A stretch of 64,000 nt of DNA from Comamonas sp. KCTC 72670 (GTDB taxonomy: Bacteria; Myxococcota; Myxococcia; Myxococcales; Myxococcaceae). Under the pieces are notes generated by a model. That model did no database searches. It was not told the origin of the DNA and saw only the letters and a program-made list of their open reading frames with translations. Position numbers and translations under genes: made by a program. Location: positions 248,001-312,000 of the forward strand of contig BNCN01000008.1 in assembly GCA_014656495.1 (NCBI GenBank). The letters are read 5' to 3'. Below, in pieces: positions 1-9,924 of this stretch. The number at the start of each line of letters is the position of its first letter. The first letter of the stretch is position 1.

Positions 1-1863
1 TCCTGGGAGGACGAGTGTGGGCCAGGCGGCTGGCTTCATGGGCTGCTCGACCACGCACCGACGGTGGTCTACGCGAAGGACACGGCGGGCCGGTATCTCT
101 ATGTGAACCACGGCTTCGAGAAGGCGTCCGGCTGGCTCCGGCGCGACGTGGTGGGCCGCACGGACCATGAGCTGTTCAGCGCGGAGGTGGCCGAGGTCTT
201 CTCGAGCAATGACAGGCACGTTCTTGCCACCGGCCAGCAGCTCACCACCGATGAATACGTGCCCCTGCCTGACGGCGTGCACGTGTTCCAGACGCTCAAG
301 TTCCCCCTGCCGGACGCACAGGGCCGGGTCATGGGCGTGTGTGGTTTCTCCACGGACTTCACGGAGTCGAAGCGGCTGGAGCGCGAGCGGGACGAGGCCC
401 GCGAGCACCTGCGCCGCATCGTCACGCAGTTGCCTGTCGTCCTCTGGGCCACGGACGCGCAGGGCGTCATCACCCTCTTCGAGGGCGAGCGGCTGCGCGC
501 GCTGGGGTTGGAGCGGGGGGCGTACGTGGGCCGCTCCGCCTTCGACGTGTACCGGGACCGCCCGGACCTGCTGGCCGCCACGACGCGCGCCCAGGAGGGC
601 GAATCCTTCATCCTGGAAGTGGAGATGAACGGGGCCTGGTTCATGACGGGCGTGTCCCCTGTCATCGGCCCCGACGGCAACGTGATGAGCGTGGCGGGGG
701 TGTCACTGGACATCTCCGCGCGGCGCCGCGCGGAGGAGGTGCTGCGCCAGTCGGAGATGCGCTACCGGCTGGCCACGCTGGCGACGAGCGACGTCATCTA
801 CGACTGGGACCTGGCCACGGGGGACATCGAATGGAGCGAGCTGGCCGCCGTGCAGTTCCGGCTGTCCGCCGAGGAGGCGGCGCTCAACGTCGACGCGTGG
901 AGCGCCCGCATCCATCCAGAGGACCGGGAGCGCGTGGCGTTGGACATCCAGATGGTCATCGACCAGGGCTCGGCGCATTGGACGGACGAGTACCGCTTCC
1001 TGCGAGGGGATGGGAGCTGGGCCGTCATCGCCGACCGGGGGCAGGTGGTGCGTGACGCGGACGGCCGCGCGGTGCGCATGGTGGGCGCCATGCAGGACAT
1101 CTCCGAGCAGCGGGCCACCGAGCAGGAGGCGAAGCGGCGGGCGGAGTTCGAGCAGCTCCTCATCGGCATCGTCAGCCATGACCTGCGCAACCCCCTCTCC
1201 GCCATCAGCATGGCCGCCACCGCGCTGCTCCGGCGGGAAGGCCAGGATGAGCGGCAGCGCAAGGCGCTGGGCCGCATCCTCTCCAGCGCGGGGCGCGCCT
1301 CGCGCATGCTCAGGGATTTGCTCGACTTCACCCAGGCCCGCCTGGGCGGCGGCATCCCCATGGAGCCCCGGTGGGTGGACCTGCACGCGCTGACGCGGCA
1401 CGTGGTGGAGGAGGTCCGGCTCGCCCGGCCGGAGCGGACGCTGGAGTTCGAGTGCCGGGGGGATGGCCACGGCATGTGGGACCCGGACCGGCTGGCGCAG
1501 GTCATCACCAACCTGGTGAACAACGCGCTCAGCTACAGCCCGGAGCGCGGCGTGGTGTGTGTCCGCACGCGCGGCCTGCGCGACAGCGTCGTGCTGACGG
1601 TGCACAACTCCGGAGCGCCCATTGACCCGGAGCTGCGGCTCCGCATGTTCGAGCCCATGAAGCGCGCCGAGCACAAGGGCGCGCGGGGGGGCTTGGGGCT
1701 GGGCCTCTTCATCGTGAAGCACATCGTCGACGCCCACGGTGGGGTCATCCGCCTCCACTCCTCCGCGCATGACGGGACGACCTTCCTGGTGCGCCTGCCC
1801 CGGGGGACGCCCCCTCCCGCCTCTGACGCCGAGCCCCTTGCTCCAGGAGACGAGCCCGGCTAG
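1..1863 (+). CDS. PAS-domain sensor histidine kinase (5' end outside window)
   Basis: The frame is open from base 1 and reads into a PAS fold already in progress (LLDHAPTVVYAKD, then RYLYVN), so the true start lies upstream and a start at GTG 64 would be artificial. About 620 residues are visible. Three PAS units follow one another, each ending in a PAC-like stretch (FSTDFTESKR, VSLDISARRR, MQDISEQRAT). Then comes a HisKA domain with the H-box VSHDLRNPLS, whose phospho-accepting His is visible residue 393 (codon 1177). A HATPase_c domain has an N-box (NLVNNALSYS) and a G-box (GGLGLGLFIVKHI). No receiver domain and no transmembrane segment are seen in this part, so it is probably a cytosolic sensor acting on a separate response regulator. 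The signal and partner are unknown. Confidence 0.9.
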   Translation, partial: SWEDECGPGGWLHGLLDHAPTVVYAKDTAGRYLYVNHGFEKASGWLRRDVVGRTDHELFSAEVAEVFSSNDRHVLATGQQLTTDEYVPLPDGVHVFQTLKFPLPDAQGRVMGVCGFSTDFTESKRLERERDEAREHLRRIVTQLPVVLWATDAQGVITLFEGERLRALGLERGAYVGRSAFDVYRDRPDLLAATTRAQEGESFILEVEMNGAWFMTGVSPVIGPDGNVMSVAGVSLDISARRRAEEVLRQSEMRYRLATLATSDVIYDWDLATGDIEWSELAAVQFRLSAEEAALNVDAWSARIHPEDRERVALDIQMVIDQGSAHWTDEYRFLRGDGSWAVIADRGQVVRDADGRAVRMVGAMQDISEQRATEQEAKRRAEFEQLLIGIVSHDLRNPLSAISMAATALLRREGQDERQRKALGRILSSAGRASRMLRDLLDFTQARLGGGIPMEPRWVDLHALTRHVVEEVRLARPERTLEFECRGDGHGMWDPDRLAQVITNLVNNALSYSPERGVVCVRTRGLRDSVVLTVHNSGAPIDPELRLRMFEPMKRAEHKGARGGLGLGLFIVKHIVDAHGGVIRLHSSAHDGTTFLVRLPRGTPPPASDAEPLAPGDEPG

Positions 1864-1902
1864 CACTGGGTCCGTGGTGACACGTCTTCCCTGGAGGGTT
1901 TC

Positions 1903-2736
1903 ATGAAGAAGGTCCTCATCGGATTGGGCATCGGCTGTGGTGTCTTCATCCTGGCGGGCATTGGCCTGGTGTTGGCGGGTGGCATCTGGGCCAAGAACAC
2001 GTTTGGCGGCAGCTTCGAGGCCGCGCAGAAGATGCAGGCGCAAGAGCAGGAGCTGCAGCAGCTCAACGCCAGCAACCCCTTCACGCCGCCTCCGGAGGGC
2101 CAGGTGCTGCCGCTCGACGAGAAGCGGCTGCTCGCCTACCTGTCGGTGCGCGAGGCCGCCCTGCCCGCGTTCAAGGCCTTCGAGGTGAAGAACAAGGAGT
2201 TCGAGGAGAAGCACGGGGGCAACGCGGAAGGGAAGGCGGGCTTCAACGCGGCCATGGACGCGGCGAACATGTTCATGGCGCTGATGGTGGACGTGCGCAC
2301 CGCATACATTGGCGCGCTCAAGGCGCAGGAGATGTCGCCCGCCGAGTTCCAGAGCATCACCGGCACCGTCTACGCCTCCATGGTGGCGGACAGCACGGAC
2401 CAGATGCGGGGCTTCGCCGAGCAGGGCAAGAAGATGATGGTCACCCAGCTGGCGCAGGTGGACAAGCGGCTGGCCAGCGACTCGCTCACCGACGCCGAGC
2501 GCGCGCAGTTGGAGGAGTCGCGCGCGGAGCTTCAGAACACGCTCGACTCGATTGAGGCGGACAGCGCGAACGACGAAGTGGAGCCGCTGTCCGAGGCGTC
2601 CAAGAAGGCGGCCGCCGCCAACGTGGAGCTCCTGAAGAAGCACAAGGAGCGCGTGGAGCTGATGGCCAACGTGGCCTTCGACACCTTCGTGCAGGGCGGC
2701 GCGGGCGCCAACGGGCAGGCCGTCGACTTGGACTGA
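1903..2736 (+). CDS. Membrane-anchored protein of unknown function
   Basis: A 277-residue protein. Residues 1-30 form one hydrophobic, glycine-rich segment (MKKVLIGLGIGCGVFILAGI) that acts as an uncleaved signal anchor or signal peptide. The rest is charged and mostly helical, with Gln/Glu/Lys-rich coiled-coil-like stretches around 45-60 and 185-255. I recognise no catalytic motif. The start is supported by a GGAGG 6-7 bases upstream of ATG 1903. It lies 39 bases after the histidine kinase on the same strand and may share its transcript, but nothing in the sequence links the two functionally. The next gene is convergent. Confidence 0.8.
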   Translation: MKKVLIGLGIGCGVFILAGIGLVLAGGIWAKNTFGGSFEAAQKMQAQEQELQQLNASNPFTPPPEGQVLPLDEKRLLAYLSVREAALPAFKAFEVKNKEFEEKHGGNAEGKAGFNAAMDAANMFMALMVDVRTAYIGALKAQEMSPAEFQSITGTVYASMVADSTDQMRGFAEQGKKMMVTQLAQVDKRLASDSLTDAERAQLEESRAELQNTLDSIEADSANDEVEPLSEASKKAAAANVELLKKHKERVELMANVAFDTFVQGGAGANGQAVDLD

Positions 2737-2766
2737 GTCGCCGGGGGACTTCCAGGGGCTCCTGGC

Positions 2767-3729
2767 TCAGGCCTCCCGTTCCCGGGGGGCGTCGGGCTGG
2801 GAGGTCCCCTGGGCGCGTGCCTCCCGCCGCCGGGCGCGCTGGCTGGCCCACACGGCCGCGGTGATGAGCGCGACGATGATGGCCACGGATGTCAGGGGCG
2901 GGACGTGGAGCCACGGCTCCAGCACCATCTTCAGCCCCGCGAACGCGAGCACGCCCGCCAGCCCGTAGTGCAGGTAGCGCAGCTTGCCCACCGTGCCCGC
3001 GAGCACCAGGTAGAGCGCGCGCAGCCCCAGGATGGCGAAGGCGTTGGAGCTGTAGAGCACGAAGGTCTGGTCGGTGATGGCGAAGGCCGCGGGCACCGAG
3101 TCCACCGCGAAGACGATGTCCGTCAGCTCCAGCCCCAGCAGGGCCAGCAGCAGCGGCGTGGCCACGCGCCGTCCGTTCGCGAGCTTGACGATGAAGGACT
3201 TGCCGTGGAGTTCGTGCGTCACCGGCAGCCGCTTCGCGAGCCAGCGGACGGCCTTGTTGTCGGACTGCTCGGTGGGGTTTTCGCGCAGCACGCGCCACGC
3301 GGTGAAGAGCAGGATGCCGCCGAAGACGTAGGACACCCAGCCCCAGCGCTCCATCGCCGCCGCGCCCAGGAAGATGAAGAGCGCGCGGAAGACGAGCGCG
3401 CCGAAGATGCCCAGGAAGAGCACCTGATGCTGGGCGCGCGTGGGGATGGTGAGGCTGCGGAAGATGACGAGGAAGACGAAGACGTTGTCCAGGCTGAGGC
3501 TCTTCTCGATGAAGTAGGCCGCCAGGTATTCCTGCGCGGCCCTCGCCCCCAGCACCCGCCAGATGAGGACGTCGAAGAGCAAGCCCGTGGCAATCCAGAC
3601 GCCGCTCCAGACAATGGCGGCGCGGTGGGACTCGCCGTGCCGACCGCGATGGGCGAGCAGGTCCACCGCGAGCAGCACCAGCACCGTGGCCCAGAAGGCC
3701 ATCCACATCCACGGCGGCACGTTCGGCAT
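2767..3729 (-). CDS. TerC/Alx family integral membrane protein
   Basis: A 320-residue polytopic membrane protein with seven to nine hydrophobic segments. It carries the two signature acidic motifs of the TerC family within helices, EKSLSLDNVFVF near residue 74 and ELTDIVFAVDSVPA near residue 202. Members are metal-ion transporters; Alx of E. coli exports Mn2+ and other members relate to tellurite resistance or help load metal into exported enzymes. The substrate here cannot be read from sequence. The C-terminus is a short charged tail of about 30 residues. The gene is convergent with the one before it and is preceded on its own strand by the TonB-like gene, from which it is separated by about 130 bases. 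Confidence 0.93.
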   Translation of the reverse strand: MPNVPPWMWMAFWATVLVLLAVDLLAHRGRHGESHRAAIVWSGVWIATGLLFDVLIWRVLGARAAQEYLAAYFIEKSLSLDNVFVFLVIFRSLTIPTRAQHQVLFLGIFGALVFRALFIFLGAAAMERWGWVSYVFGGILLFTAWRVLRENPTEQSDNKAVRWLAKRLPVTHELHGKSFIVKLANGRRVATPLLLALLGLELTDIVFAVDSVPAAFAITDQTFVLYSSNAFAILGLRALYLVLAGTVGKLRYLHYGLAGVLAFAGLKMVLEPWLHVPPLTSVAIIVALITAAVWASQRARRREARAQGTSQPDAPREREA

Positions 3730-3827
3730 CGCGGGGTGAACCTATGCATGCCTGCGTGCAAGCGTTCTCCCGGGCGTGGCTGGCGACGCACGGCCCGGGT
3801 CACCACCAGCGCTGCCTCCGGGCGCTT

Positions 3828-3858
3828 GCCTGCCCGTCAGCTCCTGGACGGGGGAGGC
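3828..3858 (-). terminator. Possible terminator after the TonB-like gene
   Basis: An imperfect inverted repeat (GCCTGCCCGTC at 3828-3838 against GACGGGGGAGGC at 3847-3858) sits directly after the minus-strand stop codon. It has no T-run, so it is weak evidence. Confidence 0.3.
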
Positions 3859-3859
3859 T

Positions 3860-4885
3860 TCATTCAAGGTGGAAGTTGAAGGGCAGCTCGACGGTGATGT
3901 GGCCGCCGAGCGCGGGGGGCGGCGGCGGGAAGGGCGCCGCCTTCCGCACGGCGTCCTGCGCGGCATCACACAGCACGGCGTGCGGGCAGGCGCCCACCAC
4001 GCTCAGGCCCACGAGTTGGCCCTGCACGCCCACGGAGATGCGCAGCACGAACTGGCCCTCGATGCCCGCCATCCGCGCCTGGTGCGGGTAGGGCATGTCC
4101 TCGAAGCGGTCGCGGAACATCTGCTCGAACGCGCGGCGCTCCGCCTCCGCCGTGTCCTCCGGAGACACCTCGGGAGGGGCCTCCACGAGCAGCCCCGTGA
4201 CACCCGGGCCGAGCGAACGCTGAACGGCGCCCGCGACGGATCGTCCGGCCAGGCTGGCGTCGACGTCCGAGGCCGTGCCGGCGGGCGGCGCGGCGGACAG
4301 GGGCTCCGCGAGCGCGGGCGCAGCGGGCCCGGAGGCCGGCAGGTGGGGCGCGGGCACGGGCTCCTGCCTCGTGGGGGCGGGCTCATGGGACGGGGGCTTG
4401 CTCGGCGCGGGAGGGATGCGTGGGGGCGTGGGGGCTCGGAAGGGCCGGGGCCTGCGCGCGGAACGGTGCTGGGACGGCTGTTCGGAGGCGGTGTCTGGAG
4501 CGGGCGGCTTGGGCGCCATGGCGGAGGTGTCCGGAGCGGGCCGCGTGGCGGTGGTGTCCGGAGAATGCGGTGCGGAGGCCGCTGCGGTGGTGTCCGGGGC
4601 GGGGGCCTTGGAGGTCGCGACGGCGGTGTCTGGAGCGGACCGCGTGCGCGGTGCCGACAAGCGGAGCACGAGGACCTCGCCGTGCGTCGTCTCGCCCTCC
4701 ATGCGCCGCGGCACGCCGTGCCAGAGCGAGGCCACGCCGAAGAGCACGGCGGCGTGGAGCCCCATGGCCGCGAGGACCAGGCTGAAGAGGCGCTTGCGGC
4801 CCGTGGGTGTTGCCGCGTGAGGACGGGCGACCGAGGCGAACATCGGCGCCCCGGGTGTGCGCGTCTCTGTTCCATCCTCCGGCAT
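3860..4885 (-). CDS. TonB-family energy transducer
   Basis: The protein is 341 residues from the ATG at 4885, chosen over the GTG at 4909 because of a purine-rich GGGAGAGGGG just upstream. A short cytosolic tail is followed by one transmembrane helix (about 33-56), then a long Pro/Ala/Thr-rich periplasmic spacer (about 75-210) containing repeated APDT-type units. The C-terminal domain (about 250-341) has the TonB fold: YPHQARMAGIEGQFVLRISV, then a Cys pair (GACPHAVLCDAA) and a proline cluster. TonB proteins pass proton-motive-force energy from ExbB/ExbD to outer-membrane receptors, and myxobacteria have many paralogues. No ExbB is adjacent; an orphan ExbD lies about 44 kb away at 48254. Confidence 0.88.
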   Translation of the reverse strand: MPEDGTETRTPGAPMFASVARPHAATPTGRKRLFSLVLAAMGLHAAVLFGVASLWHGVPRRMEGETTHGEVLVLRLSAPRTRSAPDTAVATSKAPAPDTTAAASAPHSPDTTATRPAPDTSAMAPKPPAPDTASEQPSQHRSARRPRPFRAPTPPRIPPAPSKPPSHEPAPTRQEPVPAPHLPASGPAAPALAEPLSAAPPAGTASDVDASLAGRSVAGAVQRSLGPGVTGLLVEAPPEVSPEDTAEAERRAFEQMFRDRFEDMPYPHQARMAGIEGQFVLRISVGVQGQLVGLSVVGACPHAVLCDAAQDAVRKAAPFPPPPPALGGHITVELPFNFHLE

Positions 4886-5007
4886 CGTGCCCCTCTCCCT
4901 TCGCGCCACCCGGTGGGGTTAGTGGCGTGGGGGCCGCGCGTGAAGCGGGCGGGCGGCTCGGGCGTGTGAAGCGGTCCTCACTCCGCCTGACGGATGTTGG
5001 CGCCGCC

Positions 5008-5622
5008 TCAGTGCGACGGCACCGAGGGACGGGCTTTACGGAAGACCACGGTGAGGTTGTTGCTGGGCATGTCGACCACGCGCTCGCGCTCCAAGCCGTG
5101 GAGCGCGGCCTCGGCGGTGACGGCCTCCAGCGTGCGCACGCCCCACGCCGGGTTCCTCGCGCGGAGCGAGGCGTCGAACTCGAGGTTGCTCGGCGCCGTC
5201 TCGCGTCCCTCGACGAAGTAGGGACCGTACAGGACGAGCAGCCCGCCCGCCGGGAGCACCCGGCCCGCGCCGCGCATCAGGCCCTGACACGCCGACCAGG
5301 GGCTGATGTGAATCATGTTCACGTTGAGGATGGCGTCGGCGCGCGACTCGGGCCAGGAATCGGCGCTCGCGTCCAGCCGGTGGGGTGGCCGCAGGTTGGG
5401 CAGGGCTTCCGCTTCACGCCATGCCTCGATGCTCTCCAGCGCCTCGGCATCCATGTCGGTGGGCTGCCAGGTGAGGTGGGGCAGCGCGCGGGAGAACCAC
5501 ACCGCGTGTTGCCCGGTGCCGCTGGCGATTTCCAACACCGTGCCGGAGGCGGGGAGGACCTCGCGGAGGACGGCGAGCAGCGGTTCGCGGTTGCGTTCCG
5601 TGGCGGGAGCATGACGCTTCAT
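5008..5622 (-). CDS. DUF938 family protein (SAM-methyltransferase fold)
   Basis: The protein is 204 residues starting [14 protein letters not shown], the usual N-terminus of DUF938, so the ATG at 5622 is preferred over longer versions. It has the class I methyltransferase glycine motif ([13 protein letters not shown]), an acidic strand end (TDMDAEAL) and the family block [10 protein letters not shown], with [19 protein letters not shown] further on. The family is predicted to methylate something using S-adenosylmethionine, but no substrate is established. It reads towards the TonB-like gene and follows the PilT-like gene with a gap of about 90 bases on the same strand. Confidence 0.88.
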   Translation of the reverse strand: MKRHAPATERNREPLLAVLREVLPASGTVLEIASGTGQHAVWFSRALPHLTWQPTDMDAEALESIEAWREAEALPNLRPPHRLDASADSWPESRADAILNVNMIHISPWSACQGLMRGAGRVLPAGGLLVLYGPYFVEGRETAPSNLEFDASLRARNPAWGVRTLEAVTAEAALHGLERERVVDMPSNNLTVVFRKARPSVPSH

Positions 5623-5714
5623 GCCCCTGGGTTTCGCACATCTTCCGCGCCGCGTGTGCGCCAGCGCGCGTGGAGCCCGTGCCTCCTGCTCTCCGCGAGA
5701 CACCCGCGCGTGGC

Positions 5715-6770
5715 TCAGTCCGGCTTCCACCGCTCCAGGCGGTCCCCGGTGTCCTGGGCCACGCGGTACAGCGCCATCGACCGCGCGCCGGAGGCCGCGT
5801 CCACGGTGTGATGCACGAGGAGCGGCGTCACGGGGATGTCAGGAAGCGCGGCGCGCACCCGCTGGAGCGCGGCTTCGGGCGTCGCGGCTTCGAGCACGCC
5901 CACCGTTCCGTGGCCCGTCAGCGCCGAGTGGATGAGCAACTGCAGCTCGTCGTCGGTGCGGACCTCGTCCGCGAGCACCAGGTCCGGGTCCTGCCGGAGG
6001 AAGGCGCGGAGCGTGCGGGCCATCGTCGCCTCGCCGCCGGGGCGCGAGATGCCGATGCGGAGGTCGGGGCCGCGGGGCTCCTCCAGCGCCGCCAGCCCCC
6101 GCACGTCGTCGGGAAGTGCCTCGATGGCCGCGTGCAGCGACGTGGTCCGGCCCGAGCCTCGCGCGCCGGTGAACAGCACCGGCTGTCCCCCGAACAGGGG
6201 GTCGAGCCGCAAGAAGCGCTCGGACAGGAAGGTGGCTTCCTCCGCGGACAGCGGCAGCGCGGAGAACGCGGGGAACGCGTCCCGCACCCGAGAGTCCCGG
6301 GCCACGGAGATGACCCAGGGGCCCAGGGCTCCCGGCTTGAAGACGACCCGGAACTCCAGCTCCGGTGAGGCGGCTTCGAAGGGGAAGGTCACGCTGCCAC
6401 GGTGGGGACGCCGGTCATCGGCGCCGCGCTTCGCCACCGTCGCCATCGCCTCGGTGAGCGGCCCGTGGAGCGACAGGTCCAAGGGGTGCCGCACCGCGCG
6501 CGGCGCTCCGCCGAGCAGCCCCGTCCGGTCCGGCGCATCAGGGACGTCGTAGAAGAGGGTGATGCCCGCGGCGTCCTGGCCGTCATCCAACGTGTCGGCC
6601 CACACGGAGAACCGCGCGGCCCGCGTCCGCGCCGCGATGACATAGAGCGCTCGCGCGGCTTCATCGAAAGTTTGCACCGCGGGCGGCGCGGCGACGGGGA
6701 GGGCCTCCCGGTTCAGCGTGTCGAGCAGTCCTGCAATCACGTCGGCGATGGGCGAGGAGGGCGGACTCAT
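5715..6770 (-). CDS. PilT/GspE-like secretion or motility ATPase
   Basis: A 351-residue protein of the type II/IV secretion ATPase superfamily. The N-terminal half (to about 165) is a PAS-like N2D region. The RecA-like half has a Walker A motif ([10 protein letters not shown], residues 201-210), an Asp box ([11 protein letters not shown]), a Walker B-type segment ([11 protein letters not shown], 261-271, with the expected Glu269) and a His-box remnant (TGHGTV). The block that reads TLHT in PilT is GVLEAAT here, so one conserved His is missing. It stands alone, without pilus genes nearby. It may be a divergent PilT paralogue or a regulatory ATPase rather than the main retraction motor. Confidence 0.8.
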   Translation of the reverse strand: MSPPSSPIADVIAGLLDTLNREALPVAAPPAVQTFDEAARALYVIAARTRAARFSVWADTLDDGQDAAGITLFYDVPDAPDRTGLLGGAPRAVRHPLDLSLHGPLTEAMATVAKRGADDRRPHRGSVTFPFEAASPELEFRVVFKPGALGPWVISVARDSRVRDAFPAFSALPLSAEEATFLSERFLRLDPLFGGQPVLFTGARGSGRTTSLHAAIEALPDDVRGLAALEEPRGPDLRIGISRPGGEATMARTLRAFLRQDPDLVLADEVRTDDELQLLIHSALTGHGTVGVLEAATPEAALQRVRAALPDIPVTPLLVHHTVDAASGARSMALYRVAQDTGDRLERWKPD

Positions 6771-6848
6771 GGTGTAACTCCGATGCGGATACCGTCCACT
6801 CTCTCACGGGAAGTCCACCGAAGCGCTCACCGACCCAGGAGTTGGTCC

Positions 6849-8528
6849 ATGCACCGACGCGCCGCCGTTCTCGTCCTCCTCGCTCTCGTGGCCACGGCGT
6901 GTTCGGGAGACCCGGACGACGGGCCCTCGGACAGCGGCACCGCTCCGGACGCGGGCAGCTCGGACGCGGGCCTGACGGACGCGGGGACGGGCGACGCGGG
7001 CACGCCGGAGTGCGAGCCCTTCGGCCGCTTCGGGCCGCCTGGAAACACCTTCACGCTCCCGGGCCCCAACGCGAATGGCGAGCTGTACGTCCCGGACGTG
7101 CAGGCGCGCTTCCCGGACGTGGACTGGAGCACGCTGGACCGGCTGTACGTCGCCGCGGGCCATTACACCCTCATCAACCTGGGCAACCTGCCACAGCGCA
7201 GCGCGTCCCGGCCGCTGGTCATCACCAACAGCGGGGGACAAGTCCTCATGCGGCCCCGGGCGGGCAGCACGCAGGGCTACCTCTGGTCCGTGGGCGGTGG
7301 CTCCCACTGGGTGCTCACCGGCCGCTACGACCCGGAGTCGGGCACCGGCCACGCGGACTTCCCCGGCCACCGCTGCGGCGCCTATGCCTCGTCGCGCGAG
7401 CGCTACGGCTTCCTGAGCGACGACGCGTTCCTCAGCGAAGGCCACATGGGGCTGGGCATCGGCGGCGCGCACAGCTTCGAGGTGGAGTTCGTTGAAATCA
7501 CCCGCGCGGGCTTCGCGGGCCTTCGCATCAACCGCTCGGGCTCCGGGGGGACCGTGCCGCCGCTCAACGACATCCGGCTGCACGACCTCTACATCCACGA
7601 CACCGCCAGCGAGGGCATCTACTTCGGCTCCACGCAGGGCGCGCCCACGCCGCTGGGCTCGGGGCTGAAGGTCTACAACAACCGGCTGGTGCGGACCGGC
7701 ACGGAGGCGCTCCAGCTCCAGAACCTGGGCGACGGCGCCGAGGTCCATCACAACGTCATCGCCCATGGCGCGCTGGACTGGCGCGCCGCCTTCCAGCAGT
7801 ACCAGGACCACAACGCCCAGGCGCAGGTGCGCGGCGGCCACATCCGCTTCCACCACAACGTCTTCCTGGGCGGCGCCGCGGCGCTGCTGAACTTCTTCGC
7901 CGGCGCGGAGAGCGGGGACGCGCTGCTGAACGTCGAGTTCACCGACAACTACTTCGCGGACACGCTCAGCCTGGGGCTCTACGTGGGGGGCACCGCCACG
8001 GCCTCGGACCGGCTGACGTGGGAGCGCAACGCCTTCCGGGGGCTCGACTTCGGCTACGCGGAGGTCTACCCGACCGCGACGGACCCGGGCGTCATCTTCG
8101 GGTTGGGGAGCTCCATCCGCGCCCCCGTGACGCTGAAGGACAACCGCTGGGAGGGCGGACGCCGGCTCGTTCATGGGCTGAACGGGGGAGCGGGCACCTC
8201 GGGCGTGGTGACGGCCACCGGCAACGTGAATGGCGCGGTGGCGCCGCTCACGTTCGTGGACACCGGCCTGCCGGCGGGCACGCCCACCCGGGCGCTGGAG
8301 CTGTGGACGGACCGGGCCACCCGGGCGCCCGGGTCACCGCTGGTGACGTACGCGCCCGGACGCCTGGTGATGCACGACGGGCAGCTCTACCGGGCCCGGG
8401 TGTCCAACACGAACAGGGTGCCGCCGGAGAGCCCATCCGACTGGGAGCGCCTGCCGCCGCCCGTGGACGACCTGCGCACGGCCCCTGGAACCGAGTGGGC
8501 TGAACGGGGCGTGGGCCTGCTGCCCTGA
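6849..8528 (+). CDS. Beta-helix lipoprotein with C-terminal carbohydrate-binding-like module
   Basis: The protein is 559 residues from ATG 6849. A much longer open frame begins upstream, but the signal peptide with lipobox (LVATAC, Cys at about 18) fixes this start. A low-complexity Asp/Ser/Ala/Gly linker follows, as in many myxobacterial surface lipoproteins. Residues about 60-470 show repeated right-handed beta-helix turns (DIRLHDLYIHDT, LKVYNNRLVRT, AEVHHNVIAHG, IRFHHNVFLGG, VEFTDNYFAD), the fold of pectate lyases and other polysaccharide-acting enzymes. The last 60 residues (YAPGRLVMHDGQLYRARVS ending in SDWERL) resemble a CBM5/12-type chitin or cellulose-binding module. It is probably an outer-membrane or secreted polysaccharide-binding or -cleaving protein; the substrate is unknown. 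Confidence 0.85.
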   Translation: MHRRAAVLVLLALVATACSGDPDDGPSDSGTAPDAGSSDAGLTDAGTGDAGTPECEPFGRFGPPGNTFTLPGPNANGELYVPDVQARFPDVDWSTLDRLYVAAGHYTLINLGNLPQRSASRPLVITNSGGQVLMRPRAGSTQGYLWSVGGGSHWVLTGRYDPESGTGHADFPGHRCGAYASSRERYGFLSDDAFLSEGHMGLGIGGAHSFEVEFVEITRAGFAGLRINRSGSGGTVPPLNDIRLHDLYIHDTASEGIYFGSTQGAPTPLGSGLKVYNNRLVRTGTEALQLQNLGDGAEVHHNVIAHGALDWRAAFQQYQDHNAQAQVRGGHIRFHHNVFLGGAAALLNFFAGAESGDALLNVEFTDNYFADTLSLGLYVGGTATASDRLTWERNAFRGLDFGYAEVYPTATDPGVIFGLGSSIRAPVTLKDNRWEGGRRLVHGLNGGAGTSGVVTATGNVNGAVAPLTFVDTGLPAGTPTRALELWTDRATRAPGSPLVTYAPGRLVMHDGQLYRARVSNTNRVPPESPSDWERLPPPVDDLRTAPGTEWAERGVGLLP

Positions 8529-8926
8529 CGCGGCGTCCGGGCTTGGGGAGGGGGCCCTCCGGACGTTCCTGGCCGTCCGGTGTGTTTCCCAACCGGCACT
8601 TCCCGGCCCTGGGGGCGGAGCCCGGGGGGCGCCCGGGCGTGGCCCCTGGGGGGTACATTGGGGGCATGGTTCCACGGCAGGTGGCCGGCGCGGGCGTTAT
8701 CTCTGGCGTTACCGTCTCCCAAAGAGGAAAGTTCACCCAGGGCTCCCCTTCCTACCGGGCGAGCGGGCACTGGGATGCACTCCTGGGTCCGCGGGTTACA
8801 CTGCCAGGCGTGGGTCCCTAGCAGGGCGGGGCGCTTCACATGTGTGTACGGTCCCTTGTTGTCTCGGACCTGCCTGCCACACCTTTGGGTGGGCAGGCCT
8901 GAAACCCAATTCGGAGGAGAGTCACC
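8529..8926 (+). other. Long leader/intergenic region of infC
   Basis: About 400 bases without a convincing gene. The first part, close to the previous stop, is rich in G/C runs with short inverted repeats that could end transcription of the beta-helix gene. The last part holds the infC hairpin and ribosome binding site described separately. I could not assign a clear -35/-10 pair. Confidence 0.6.
8872..8898 (+). promoter_or_regulatory. Hairpin in the infC leader
   Basis: GCCTGCC (8872-8878) pairs with GGCAGGC (8892-8898), and CACC (8880-8883) pairs with GGTG (8888-8891) around a TTTG loop. This makes an 11-bp stem with one bulged A. It ends 14 bases before the Shine-Dalgarno and is not followed by T residues, so a translational or attenuation-type control element is more likely than a terminator. 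Confidence 0.55.

Positions 8927-8929
<3 letters not shown>
8913..8929 (+). promoter_or_regulatory. Ribosome binding site with AUC start codon of infC
   Basis: GGAGGA at 8913-8918 is followed after 8 bases by ATC at 8927-8929. No ATG, GTG or TTG occurs in this frame between here and residue 39 of the product, which is already inside the IF3 N-domain. Confidence 0.8.
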
Positions 8930-9682
<753 letters not shown>

Positions 9683-9690
9683 GGGATGCC

Positions 9691-9726
9691 GCCGACACGC
9701 GGTGGGTCGCCCCCACCGCGTGCGGC
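9691..9726 (+). terminator. Terminator after infC
   Basis: A perfect 11-bp stem (CACGCGGTGGG 9696-9706 with CCCACCGCGTG 9712-9722, 5-base loop) is extended by GCCG/CGGC across one bulged A. It starts 9 bases after the stop. No T-run follows. Confidence 0.75.
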
Positions 9727-9924
9727 GCCTCTCAGTAACTGGGAAGGCGTGGCTGGAGCACCACGGGCAGGCGGCCAGGCGTGGCTTTTCGTCCACACTC
9801 CTGGCCCTGGCACGGGGTGTTCGCCCGCCCAGGTGGCTGGCAGGCGACTTGAAAAGGAGGGCAGTGCTGCCGCAGTCTGTCCGCCCGCGAACGCTCGCGG
9901 ACCTCCTTTCTTCAAGGACGCGTG

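Noticed and set aside
3730-3859. A Mn2+-type riboswitch ahead of the TerC gene
   Set aside because: The 130 bases upstream show no conserved yybP-ykoY-like helices that I can recognise.
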